A stretch of 64,000 nt of DNA from Paragonimus westermani (lineage: Eukaryota > Platyhelminthes > Trematoda > Plagiorchiida > Troglotrematidae), in the NCBI GenBank assembly GCA_008508345.1, contig QNGE01000777.1, forward strand, positions 1 to 64,000, written 5' to 3'. Numbering within the stretch: the stretch's first letter is position 1; each line of letters starts with the position of its first letter. Below, one piece after another: positions 48,619 through 60,303 of this stretch. The position numbers and the translations under genes are program-made. Below the pieces are notes generated by a model. That model ran no database searches. It was not told where the DNA came from and saw only the letters and a list, made by a program, of their open reading frames with translations.

Positions 48619-51600
48619 CTAAGCAAACCATCTCTGGAATGTGACACCAGTACCTGGCAGATGTTGAACGATAAAATAATCCATTTCGCAGGATAGAACA
48701 TGTCCAAATGCATCAGAGACAAGTCGCGTGATAATCTCACTAATAACTTCATCCTCAAATGAGAGAGTGATAAGAATTTTTTAATTCAGCATCTGAAAGA
48801 TTTAGTACTTCATTTTTCGGTAGCATGTTTCCATCTAGGAACCTTCGAGGATATCCATTTTAGCCAAACATGTTTCGGACTTACTAGAGTACATTCGGTA
48901 AGATATCTGGCGTGCATAAACTTTGGACTCTGTTTGTTAAGCAGCAAGCTGAATTTCGCTCATAATTCAGCGGAACGGAATTGAGAACGAGCGTGTACTG
49001 GCCAGTCCACGTTTTCTTCAGTGAACTGACCTTTGAACTGATCCGTTAATTCTGAGAAGCAGAGCTACATTTAGAAATGATTGTCGGAGGTTCATCGTCA
49101 ATATATCGGTGAATGCAACGTTAGGATGAACACGACTGAATAAACTAGCAGACTCTGTGTACCAACGCTATCGTATATCAGAAAAAATTTACTGTCAACC
49201 TAACGCCCAAAGACAGAGCAATTACCAACCACAGGACGTTGTTCATCGGTCAGTATTTTGACCATAAATATGCCAAAAAACCCGCTGCCACGCTATCATT
49301 CTGCTTACAGAGCATTTCACTGAGTTGAAACTAGACCTATGAAGTGTAGACTAATAATAACTCTTTTAGCTTGTCGATGGGAATACTGCTCTCCAGTTGT
49401 TCTAGTTTTCATACATAAATCGCACGAACCCTAGACACTAGTTGTTGTCCAGAGAACTTTGCCAAAATCATCAGAGGTATGCTGCACTAATGAAGTTCCT
49501 TTGGCAACGTCAAACAGTGGTACCCAAAGTAATGAGTTTGAACTGGGGCGGTTTTTGATGGGAGAAGGTTCAGCCAATCACTGTTCGCGTACAAGCCGCT
49601 ACAGACGGAATTATGGTCAAACTGGTACCAACCAATCACAGACTGCGATTAGCTGCTGTTGAATGCGTATCTGTTTCAAACAAACGAGTTGCTAGACGCA
49701 AGGTCGTGGAACAACACAGTAACAGACTGGCCAATCAAAACATGAGGACAGCTGTCGTTTAATAGTAGTTGTAAATACTGTTGTTCCTTTATGGAAAAAA
49801 GATGTTATTTTTTCAATAAACTGAGATTGCTTACTGCCGCTCAAATTCCCGTTCTGATTTTCCTTTATTGGGTAGCTCAGTACGGCACACCCGAAAGCAA
49901 TTATAAGGCTACTCGCGCATGCACGATGAAGCCGGTTGACTTCTGTGCTGAAGATCGTGTATTTATTTCGGTATGGAACTAGCTGCCATCTGTGAATAGT
50001 GGTAACTCTAATCACCTGAATAAGTTTGTCCATTGTTGATTATGTGAAGGACTTTATAAGGACTGGATTTGACGACTGATGATTATCGATTGGAAAATGA
50101 CGTGAGATCGGAGGTAATAACCAGTTGTGCCTCGCTGGCTATGTGAAACCGGTTCCATTTCACGTGCATTTTAAGTGGAAGTGTGCCCTCCCATCCTGTC
50201 TTTCCCTTCCTTTTGGATGAGGGTCTGTAGATCCCGTAGGAAAATTGACCAATTCTGTTGAGTCTCGTGTCCGGAAATTCCAGTTCTTGCACTAAAATGA
50301 TTGAGACGTTTTGATGGAAAAAGAAATCCTACCGGAAGTCTCGTAGACGTTGAGTGATTTCGTTTACCAAGTTGTTCCATCTTCTTATCGACACAACGCT
50401 TAAGCACAGTCCTGTTGTCGATATATCATTGTCTGGTTTGTTGTGCAACTCAATGAACTCATGATGATAACAGTTTGCCAGCAGCCTTAGCTAAAGGTAC
50501 TGTATTATCCGGTTTGTCCGTTATGTTTTCCGGCTGATGTCGCATGTTTATGGCTGAACAAGTCTTGCAAAATGATAAGATTTCATAGTTCTAGTTAATC
50601 TATCAGTTGAAGGGACCCAGAAAGCCGATTGTCTTCTCTAATATAAGATGTCTTCGGTAACATGCTTAGATCGCAACATATCTAACTTGAAAACAAACGA
50701 AATGAAATATACCAAAACTGGAAAGTATTTGAAAACGAGGACTTAATGATTCTTTCTGAGTACCAAACTTTCCCAGAAGTCACGTAAAATTTTCTAGATA
50801 AGAACGATAGTTTTCTTTCTTAATCACACTTGCTTCTCAAAATCCAAAAGACATTTTAAGCCTCAATAGAACGTGGAAGAAACGCTTCGCAAAAATTAAC
50901 CCTGGAAATGTGGTAAGTAAATAGCAACGCCGATTATTTGCAGTCAGCCGTTTTAAGCACTTCGAGCTGTATACCTCAGTGAATTGTTTTTCATACTTGT
51001 CAATAAGTGTCCTCATCGAATAACACCACCTTTTACCTGTTCCGTATGGTTACTTAATCAAACAGTCGTACATCAGTCAACTAGTGTTGCAACCTGGCGA
51101 ACAATTCGGAATTCGCAAATGTGAAATCTGTTGTGGGGAGTAGTTCAGAGACTCAAGACAGCAAATAAATTAACTCACTGCTGCGCTCAACTCAATATAC
51201 TGACTCACCTTGGAAAGTCACCACTACTGTTTACAAGGTGATGCGTTGCGGTTTGTGGTTTATTAAATATCACGTAGGAGGGAACACTTAACGCGAACAG
51301 GTGGGAAGACGGAACTAAAAGAAGTGAACATATTCTACAATTTTGGGCGAACATTATGTTCTAGTCAACCAGGTCCATTGATGAACGACGATACAAGCTT
51401 CATCCTTGATTGGCAATCACTGGATCATCATTGGGATTAAATGCAAATGCAACTAGTTGTTTAGCAGATTCTGGAGATGTCAGTTACAAGTTCACACGAA
51501 GAGTTAACTGCCTTGAAATTGAAACTGTCATGCTTTCACCACGATTGAGATATTACTGTAACTATTTTACTCATTCGCGTGAATTTCCATATGTTTATGC

Positions 51601-52170
51601 CTCAAGTTTGATGATGTACATGTGCGTGAGAAACGCATCCATCTCGCGTACTTAATTTCCTTAATGTCCGACCTACATTGCAACCGCTCTCAGGTGCCTT
51701 GTGTCAACCCAGTTGAGACGAATCGCACAAGTCCCTATAGTTATGGGCTAGTGGGTTGCAAATTTCAGAGGGGGGAATCATTTGTGCAATCTGCTGTAAT
51801 GTGAAGTTTTTTCATTTGCTGATATTTTTTTCATATACAAGCTGTTATTGGTTAGCAGACGGGTGACCACTCTCTTCAGTATCGGGACCATAAAAAAGCA
51901 TGCTACTTACAAATGATTCAGTAGTGTGATTGAAAGATTGCAATATTAACACAATACAGTAGGCTCGAGGATGTGAAAACATCATCGAACAACACTGAGT
52001 AGCCTCCGTAGGAGGTTGGCCCATACTCTTAGGTGTGCCAGTTCAGCCGAATACTGCGAGGACGTGCAACGAAGCCGTGAATCACATCAACCTTTTTAGA
52101 CCATCCGATTTCGCGCAACGTTCCTTTTCAGTAATTCAAGATGGAAAAACTGATTCATTGTTACTGATGA
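48619..52170. other. Non-coding stretch
   Basis: No gene is supportable. A consensus donor GTAAGT at about 50911 has no open exon upstream with an acceptor. Open frames do not exceed about 113 codons. Confidence 0.4.
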
Positions 52171-52375
52171 GTAGTCGGGGATTTGGTTTATTTTCAAGGT
52201 GACCATCACTCACATTTGATCGCAGCCTTCACATTCAGACAGGCTTTCCAGCCAGTCTCTTTCGAAAAGAAGCACTAAACTCAAGTTTCGCTCTCATTAG
52301 AGCTCGTCAGTAGTGCATATCCTTGTCACGGCCGGGATTTGATTTCAGTGATTTCATTGTTCACAGCTTTCTGGT
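52171..52375 (-). mobile_element. tRNA-derived hammerhead SINE, copy B (best preserved)
   Basis: Minus-strand order: B-box-like GAAATCAAATCCCGG, GTGACAAGGATAT, the hammerhead block, CTTCTTTTCGAAAGAGACTGG, CTGCGATCAAATGTGAGTGATGG, and a tail matching AATAAACCAAATCCCC. The parts after the head agree closely with copies A, E and F. The A box is not clear, so the 5' end is set loosely. A transcript from the tRNA-like head would carry the ribozyme about 80-100 nt from its start. Confidence 0.78.
52272..52316 (-). ncRNA. Hammerhead ribozyme with intact core, SINE copy B
   Basis: On the minus strand: GCACTA (stem I), CTGACGA (core; position 7 is free to vary), GCTCT-AATG-AGAGC (perfect 5-bp stem II), GAAA (core), C-TTGA-G (very short stem III), then GTT as the cleavage triplet, and TAGTGC, which pairs perfectly with the first six bases. 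All invariant hammerhead positions are present and GUU is an allowed NUH site. Stem III of one to two pairs is characteristic of minimal retroelement hammerheads, which tend to work best as dimers. Confidence 0.8.
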
Positions 52376-54034
52376 AAAGTTACATTCACAATTAATCAAA
52401 AATGGCTCAAAAGACTATGGCACTGTTTAGTCACAGAGGCGGTCCGTCAGCTTTTCATACAAATTTTCACGTGTCTTATGCCCTGCTGTAATTCCTTCTT
52501 GTTAGCGTCGAGTCCGTTTCACATCAGGATTCTGAGTGTGTTTTAGGTTTTATTGCATTTACAACTTTAGCCTAACCCATTCTCATTTTTTACAGGTTGC
52601 TCGTGTCAACTGGTGGCCACCGCGAACCATGATAATTCTTAATTTCTACGCAGTGGGCTAGTGTTGTGCATTCCAAACGAAGCGATACCGATTTAGTCCG
52701 CAAATACATACTAAATTACTTGCACAGAGATTCAAAATAGGGCTGCTTATGTGTGGTGACATTCGTTTGTTCATCAGTTTGGCAAATTTTGCAGCAAGTA
52801 TGATGTTACTTACTACGTTACTAATTTTTTAATGTTAACAACCATGTCCAGAGGGAGATTGGGTCAACTTGGAAAGTCAGCATGAACATAAAATATGCTG
52901 GGGTCTGAATCCTAGGAACTCCATTATACAAGTCACAGTAATGCACGATTATGCCCAATAAAATAACCAAACCACTGTTGGTTCCGATCAAACCTGATCA
53001 GACAAAGTTGAGGTTGCAGTCAGATCTTCGTGATCTGGCACTTTTTTACAGGCCTGATATTGTGTCAACAAATTTGTAACTCTCTCATGTTGTCTTCAAG
53101 GTCATCGATAGGTGTACGATAGACCCGTGAGATACTACTGGCGATAATGACCAAATTTCCTCTTATTTCGACGTCCTCTTTCTTGAGCAGTGCATGAACA
53201 TTAGAGAGCACGCCAAAACGAGGCGCACTTCGTTAATCGACGAAATTCATTTATGACGTTTGCGCGGTACATCTATCCGTTTACATAGTTTTTACCATCC
53301 TTCAAGAGGTTCATTCAGTTGTTGGTACATAATCGGAACAATCTCTTCATGCCTCAAATCCCTTCGGATAGAGTAAGTGGTCGGTTTGTGGGAGCATTTT
53401 CACCTATCTCGTGCTGCTCGTCTGAGGGCTACAGGTGGCTCGCCGTGCGTTGGTTACGGATAGCACTGGATGAATAAACTGAGGTTACAGCATTATTTGC
53501 GTATAGGCTGTGGGCAAATCATTGGGACGGGAAGTGGAAATGACCGTAACCCACTAGTGTTTCTGGGTTTGGGATGTAGAATTGCCTGCTGCCCTAAATT
53601 TCTGTGTGCTCTCCGTAAGATGATGGCACTACCGATGTCGGGCAACCGTAGCTGTTTGCACAATGACTGGTTCGACTGTCTTGTGTATATTGTATTCTAG
53701 GTTGCAAAATACACTACTCTTTCTGATGGAGGAACACAGCCAAACTAAGGCCAGAATCATGAGCCGTGTCTGAAGAGTAATCGTGATTATGCGTTTTCAA
53801 TAGAACGACATCCAAGTGACCCATATTGGGGTCTGTCTGCTGAAGAAATGTAGATAGAGAGTGACATTTTCCGCTCATATCACACCCACTGTTTGTGAAC
53901 CATAGGTGTCGGTCCATCGCATTGTGTCTTCTCTTTGTGACTATGAGTCTGAGTGGTCGGTAGGTCGGTGATATCATGTTGTGTCAGGTTCACTGTTGCT
54001 AACAGGCAAGAATCAAAATAAATATTGAAACCTA
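52376..54034. other. Non-coding stretch
   Basis: Nothing beyond chance open frames (76 codons at 53470-53700 on plus, 87 at 53714-53977 on minus) without splice support or recognisable domains. Confidence 0.4.
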
Positions 54035-54225
54035 GTAAGAGGTTTGGTTAAACCCAAGTCAAGTATGGTTCATATTGAATCGTGTCTTTCACATTTCCAG
54101 GGAAGTTATCGTTAACTCATCTTGAAAAGAAGCACTATTTCGCGGTATGCTCTAATTAATGCTCGTCAGCTGCACATACCCTTGCGACCATCGTGATGTG
54201 AATTCCGGCTGCGCTTTCACGGAAC
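54035..54225 (-). mobile_element. Hammerhead SINE, copy C (decayed)
   Basis: On the minus strand it retains GCTTCTTTTCAAG, CTGACGAGC and the GCCGGAATTCACATC head region. The stem II/core segment carries indels (ATTAATTAGAGCATACCGCGAAAT), so the ribozyme fold is lost. The tail is hard to follow past 54060. Confidence 0.6.
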
Positions 54226-54449
54226 AGTTGTATTTACCATTATACCACTAATTTAATATCATACACTACCAAGTTAGCATTTACAAACTTCCAGCAGCAT
54301 TCATTTGTGAATAGCGCTCAGACTACACGGTCGATTCGAAGGGAGACTGCAATTGCTCTGACAACTCCAGTCAACGACTTCTCGTCAGGTCGATGTATCA
54401 AGACCCATCAAAATTGCTGAGCGAACTTTTACTACTGATAAATAATAGA

Positions 54450-54645
54450 TGATTTGGTGTATATAAGTTGATCAGCACACACAAGAGGTTGCGACCTTCA
54501 GATTTCCACACACGTTTAGCCAGTCGGTCTCGACATGAAAAGCTACACTCGAGCTTCACTATTGGCTCATAGCCTTGTCACGGCCGAGAGTTGAAGTCCA
54601 GCCTGGAAGTCATGAAGCAACCGTTTTGACCACTTTGTCATCGAT
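54450..54645 (-). mobile_element. Hammerhead SINE, copy D (ribozyme eroded)
   Basis: The tRNA-like head is well kept on the minus strand: AAAGTGGTCAAAACGGTTGC (A-box region), CTTCATGACTTCCAG, then the B-box-like GGACTTCAACTCTCGGCCGTGACAAGG split over 54585-54610. The ribozyme block is shortened and lacks CTGATGA. It lies about 225 bp from copy C in the same orientation. Confidence 0.62.
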
Positions 54646-57600
54646 CCGCAAAAACAAAATTACACGTACTATATATCCTAAGAAATGAGTGACAGTGTGT
54701 ACGCTAAACATTTCAACTTTTAACACCAGATAGTTTACAGGTCCCGTGACTGATGGGAATGTGCAACGTAAATGAGTCAGCCCACAACCTAATTCCGTGG
54801 ACTTCGTGTTTCGTGCACAGAACATGAGTGAATTAATTTTGTGACCTCAAGAATACACAGACCAGATTACGGGACTAAGGCCTTTCCTAATTTTTACATG
54901 CTTACTGACGTGATAGAGGAGAGTTTCAAATGTCCAGTTCGCAAAATAATATCAACCGCTCTTCTGGTACGTACCGTGACGGCAAGCTCTCGGAGTACCA
55001 CATTGTTAAGCCCCTCGAAGACACTATCACTTTCCGCGCAAACTAAGGTTACTTCAGTTGTTTCGTGCACATTTCTATTTCAGTCCTCCTCACATGCTTT
55101 TACTGCATGTTAATGTTTACTATTAATGTACCGTCCGAGTTCCTACGCTTCCATCGATTGACTGAAGAACTTTGGCACTACGAATGAAGTTAAAGAACTT
55201 CAGCATATCGTGTTTTTCTCCCCTTTATATGTCACCAGTGCTGTGAAGAACGGCGACCGCGTTGATTTGCTGGACGTTCTCCAGCGGAGGCGCTGTTCTA
55301 ATCCAACCCCATTACAAGGTTGGTAGCGCTGTTCAACGTTAGCGACAGCGATCATGTGTCAGTTGTATAACATGGACTAACAAATACGTGTACACATATG
55401 AAGGTGGTCGAATGGCATTAAACTCAAGACCAGACGTGATTTTTCATTTTTGTAGGGGTGAATATCTATTCCCATTTCCTATGGACCAGCCACACTAAGT
55501 GAACTTAAATGAGATATATGTTCGATAGTTTTAACTTTCGATGACCTAACCTGCTCATGGCACGAGTACTGATGTCTTATCAAAAGTTAGACATTCGCTT
55601 CTTTTTGTCTGCCTCGTGAAAAATTTAAATAAACCCCTTCGTTTTATAATACTGTTAATCATTGGTTTTGTCAAGCCATTGACTTTGCTGTTCTCCGGAG
55701 GTGTAACACACTATTACATCACGTTGTATCAGTCGCTCAAGTACCGCCTTAGTTCATATGGCCTCATTTTACGTTACACAATGGTTATGTCAGTCCTACC
55801 CCTCTCAGCGTGTGAGATAAATGTGTCAACAAGCACCTCTCTGCCTCGCCTCATAATCACCGAGACATAGTGACCACATGCGTATTCCACAACACTAGAA
55901 CAAGGCAGTCCTTAAAACCTTTGTTCATAGAACTTCATTTTTCCCCACCTCCCAAGTTCTTTTGGTAACCAACACAAAACAATCGCATACTTCTGATATA
56001 TATTGTCGGGTTTGAGTTGGTATAAATTGGGTATTATACACAACCGCTTTCAGCCTCCTAAATCACCAGCCTTTGTCGAATGAGATTAAATGTATAATCG
56101 CAGATGTAAAAAGAATGTTGGGCTACAGTTACCATCTTGTGTTGTCCTTCAACGCACCATGCTTTATACTGACAGTTCTGTTGTACATTTCTTGTTATCA
56201 CCAGGTCCACTAACTGAATATCCGCTCCGTATGGGATGACTAAAATACATTATTACTGTCTGCCGTCTTTGCACGGAAAAACAAATGAGGACAGGTGAAC
56301 TCTCAGTAAGAGAATTTCTGAATGGACTGAGTGTGATGCAGACTTCTGTTCGTCCTCATCGGTCATTCTACATGAAATGGAAATTGAGGGTTTCATTGTC
56401 ACAATACCTATACGAGCAGGCCATAGGATCTTGCAAGGTGAAGGTGGGAAAATCAGTAACAGATTGATGGTGATTAGCGAAGAGTTCTTTTGGAGATATA
56501 GGCGAATTAAGGGGTCACGTGTGATTGTGTTTGAAAACTATGTTGGTCTGGCAGGGTCAATATAACTGTCGTAGCGAAAGTAACTAACAGCTCACGGGTT
56601 AAAAACATTGACGTAAAACCAATCAGCACACAGGTAAACAAACAACAACATGCTTGTTATCACAACAACGTTGGGTCAACAATCAGCTTTTGTACACAGG
56701 GAGTCGATTCCTCACTCTGGGTGTATTGATACGACCTCGAGGTGTATCAACAAACAGTTTGTACACATTCTGTGTAGCACACGGATGATCAGTCAGATGT
56801 ATGACCGCATTGTTAAAGTGAGTGAACGCTCTGATTCCCTTTCATTGTTACTCGCAAAACTCGTAAAAATGCGTGCAGTTAAATTGTATACTACCACGAA
56901 GGGTGATCGGTTTGAATCGTAGTACTGAACATCTTATCCATATTGTTAATTTTCATGATTTGGTTTGGTTGTGATCAATGAGACAGGCAGACGGACGGGT
57001 AGGCAGTCAGGTGTGTGGGCAGTTTGGCAGCAATCCACTTGATGGGTGTGTTTGGTACCGCCCTAGAACTACGAGGGTAAATGATTCGATAATGAAAGGT
57101 TGTTCAGCTGATAAACGGACCACCAGAATACCACTTCCTATGCAAAACTCAGTCAAATAATATGGGGAATTAAAATACACTCACGCAAAAATGGTCAGGT
57201 TTTGTTTGTTAAGCTGAGTACCATCAAGACCCTAGAAGAATAACAATCAAGAATTACCGGGGTGCAATCACAATCATACGTAGCTACATTTCTAATAAAT
57301 CCTACCAGACAAATTGAGTTTGCTGACACCTAAACTTTTGGGATTAGGATTCGAACGAATTCACAGCCATCTTATTCTTATTGAGAGATATAAGCTAAAG
57401 AGTAAGCTTCCTTACGAAATGTCTGTCTCATTGAATTGTCCAGACATACACGACTACTGATTAACGAGACTGAAATGACTGTTGTGTCTCTTCGGCAAAG
57501 TATAACTCAACATTGATGATGATGACATAAGTCTGGAAGGTAACGTTCAAATGTGATCAGTCAATCAGGTGAATGAGTTGACTGGCGGCTCGCTTGCATC

Positions 57601-58350
57601 ATGGCTGTAACTCCACTGCATTACAAACAAGGAAATCTATTGTTATTGAGCTGGGAGTAAAAAATAGACCGTGAGTCTAAACATTCCCCTTAAAGCTAGT
57701 CGATTGAAGACGTAGTCCGGATGTATTTATTCTACAGTCTGAACGATTACCGTCAACCTTATCGTCCGTTCGACCTGAGTACAGTAGTTAAGACTACACA
57801 GTAGAACGATGCTATCCCACGAACTCTCTCAATTTCTATTTCATTTGCATCAATGAGGCAGGGAAGTTTACCATCAAGAATCCCTTAAATGGTCTGAGAA
57901 CACTCGTAGGATATTGCCTGCGATCAAGCGACCTGGGCAGCTGATTTAAACCTTCTGTCCAACGGTCTGAACTCATTGTGAGTTTAGTTTGCTACTGTGA
58001 TGACCGAATGCATTCGGCATTGAAGCGGTTGCACTGTACTGTATACACAGTTAAGTCAAACCAAACAGATGTGTACATGCTTGTGAGGCCGCAGAAAAAG
58101 TTCAAACCCAGCTCGATTTTATCAACTGCTGAATACGCAATCAGCTCGTTAATTTCTCCATGTCGGTCTTAGATAGTCATGTGACTGGCAAGCTGCAGCT
58201 CAACTGAATTCCAATGTGGATTTCAGTTCATCCAGATGGGTATAACAGAAAGGCAACTATGTAACCATGCAGCAAGCATGGACCGGGCTAAAACAGTCGA
58301 ACCGCAATAACACAGATTGTTTAACCACGTAAACAAGAATCGTCCGGCAT
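54646..58350. other. Non-coding stretch
   Basis: At 56978-57026 a short imperfect tetranucleotide tract of GGCA/GACG type is visible. Near 57345-57360 the minus strand has a perfect B-box-like GTTCGAATCC without a good A box. No gene is supportable. Confidence 0.4.
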
Positions 58351-59308
58351 TAACAATTGCCTATTGCCAACTGGCTCAAAAAGCGCGGGAAACAAGTTGA
58401 AAAGAGAGATTGCTTCAGTTTCTTCAAAATACCCAGAGTATTCATAAGAAGTCAATGTTGCAAACATCTGCTTTCGGTCATTCTCATCAGGCATATACAG
58501 TTACGAGAGATTCATCTGGTTTATATATCAGACATTCCCGAGTTGTCAGGACGAGACTGTTGTCGACGGCAGAGGCGATTGCTGTCAAACTCTACAACCC
58601 CCAAAACCGCCCAAAAGAAATTCATACAGGCCCTGCACCTCACGTGGCCAACTACGTGTAAACCGCCTGAAACCCAGTGGTCCAGTAACCCGATTAACAC
58701 GCTATCAAGCACCGGTCATAGAAACACAACACATTCACACGGTTGGTGGCATCCGATTCGGATTAGCCTGTCACAGTGACCGAAGCCAAAGGACGCCTGC
58801 GCTTAGCCATACCTGCAATTGGCTTGCGCTGCATCAGTTGCAGTTCCACAAACACACCGCATATCCAGTGTAAACCCGAAGGAATATGACTGGGAGGTGT
58901 GCCAGTGGGGCCTTTGTGTCCAACTGGCTAATGCTGGTTAGCCAGTTGATTGGCTAATAAGGAAGGGAAACTCCTATCTCTCGGAAACTAAACAGAGAGA
59001 AGCTATAATGACGAGATCTACACTAAGAAGAAAGATTTCTGAAGTGTAATACAAGAAGCATTGCAGTATAGGAGTGCAGGTTAGTGCATCCCACAGAAGA
59101 TAAGGATGAAAGGCAAAGTTCTCATTGGACTATGAAAAGCCAGGCAGACCATTCATCATACATTACATCGACAAGGCCGAAGAAAAGAATGGATAGAAGA
59201 CCACAGATGCTCAAGTTTCTGAAAAGGGAAGCGGATGAGTTGTCAACGAACAGGAGTAGAATGGATACATTGATATTACTTACCTGACCTGAGCCTAACG
59301 TACTCGCC
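58351..59308. other. Stop-depleted, GC-richer block of unknown origin
   Basis: Open frames of 140 and 83 codons (plus, 58357-58779 and 58410-58661) and 63 codons (minus, 58521-58712) overlap in different frames. This suggests base composition rather than a specific protein. The plus frames do not match a domain I know. Further on (59084-59287) a charged plus-strand frame precedes the microsatellite, and the complementary strand has a consensus donor (CAG/GTAAGT at about 59284). The block may be an old repeat. Confidence 0.3.
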
Positions 59309-59309
59309 N

Positions 59310-59336
<27 letters not shown>
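59309..59336. repeat. GT microsatellite next to an undetermined base
   Basis: A run of about 13 GT units follows an N at 59309. The N probably marks an assembly or consensus uncertainty in repeat length. Confidence 0.95.
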
Positions 59337-59340
<4 letters not shown>

Positions 59341-59841
59341 TGTTGTTTCCACTTGAACTGGCAGTAGTTGCCCTACAGCAATGTGTCCATGGTGGAATGT
59401 AAGGGACTATGCTATAGTGAACTCTTTTTCGTCTTCTGCATTCAATATAACCTCGATTCACCACTCTGTAGCAATAAGGCAGCTGGTTAAACGGATGGAG
59501 TGGCCGCAGTTGGTCACCAGGATTTCTTAAAACAGCGGTAATTGTGCATTGTCCACAAACATTTTACTGTGTCATTCTGACTCCCAGCCAAGACATCTTC
59601 TCTACTGAGCTATTCCGTACACTGACAGGTGAACATCAGCTGCTATGAGTCAGGCTTAAACAAGTCTTCGAAAGTGAATGGAAACAAAACCCGCTTTGAC
59701 AGTCAGGTTTCATGTCCCAGCTCAGCTTTCTGTGTTTGTATCGAAATCATAGGCCAATCTTTTCAAAAGCACATTGTGGCCCCGGAAAATCGAGCGCTTT
59801 ATTCGCCAGTCAACTATCTTCAGTTTGTTATAGTCCGTCAA

Positions 59842-60303
59842 TCACCATCCTCTAAAGAACGATCGATCACATGATTCACACGTTAGACAACAGAATGCTC
59901 GAATGTATCGGTTGTTGACTGCGCTGTACTTTCTCGCTCTTCCCTCGTCTGTTGTTCGGCTGATAGGTGTATCCAATGCAAATGCGCCCGTGCGCATGAA
60001 TACGACTGGGTTTCGTGTGTACCATGTGACTGGCTCCGCTACAGTCAGAGCCCGTTGGAAGACTGGATACATTTGGAAATCCCACTCGAAACCTATACAA
60101 TAGGCAATGCCCAGTACAGAACCAACCATTCCGCAGTATGTGTGACTGGAATTTAGCTTGTGTGGTCCGTCGACCACGTTTTCGAAGCGGGTGTACGAAA
60201 TAAAAATCATCCGCAATCGATAAGTTTGACGTTGTCCTGCTCGTAAAGCACAGCACTCCGTCAAAGCAACAAGTAGTTCGATGCACAATATAAAAGGAAT
60301 CAT
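59842..60303 (-). CDS. Candidate secreted cysteine-containing protein
   Basis: The 153-codon frame is the longest ORF outside the Gypsy element. It starts at an ATG with A at -3 (60303). The first 23 residues form a convincing signal peptide (MIPFILCIELLVALTECCA). The mature part has a charged start, NSSHTYCG, a WDF/MYPVF segment and a cysteine-rich end (AFCCLTCESC). I do not recognise the family. A faint similarity of its early part to the N-terminal region of Notch ligands is too weak to rely on. A 136-codon frame overlaps on the same strand, so compositional lack of stops may explain part of its length. It could also be only the first exon of a longer gene. Confidence 0.35.
   Translation of the reverse strand: MIPFILCIELLVALTECCALRAGQRQTYRLRMIFISYTRFENVVDGPHKLNSSHTYCGMVGSVLGIAYCIGFEWDFQMYPVFQRALTVAEPVTWYTRNPVVFMRTGAFALDTPISRTTDEGRARKYSAVNNRYIRAFCCLTCESCDRSFFRGW

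Noticed and set aside
57345..57360. Perfect GTTCGAATCC B-box-like match (minus strand)
   Set aside because: The expected A box and acceptor stems are absent, so a tRNA or SINE call is not supported.
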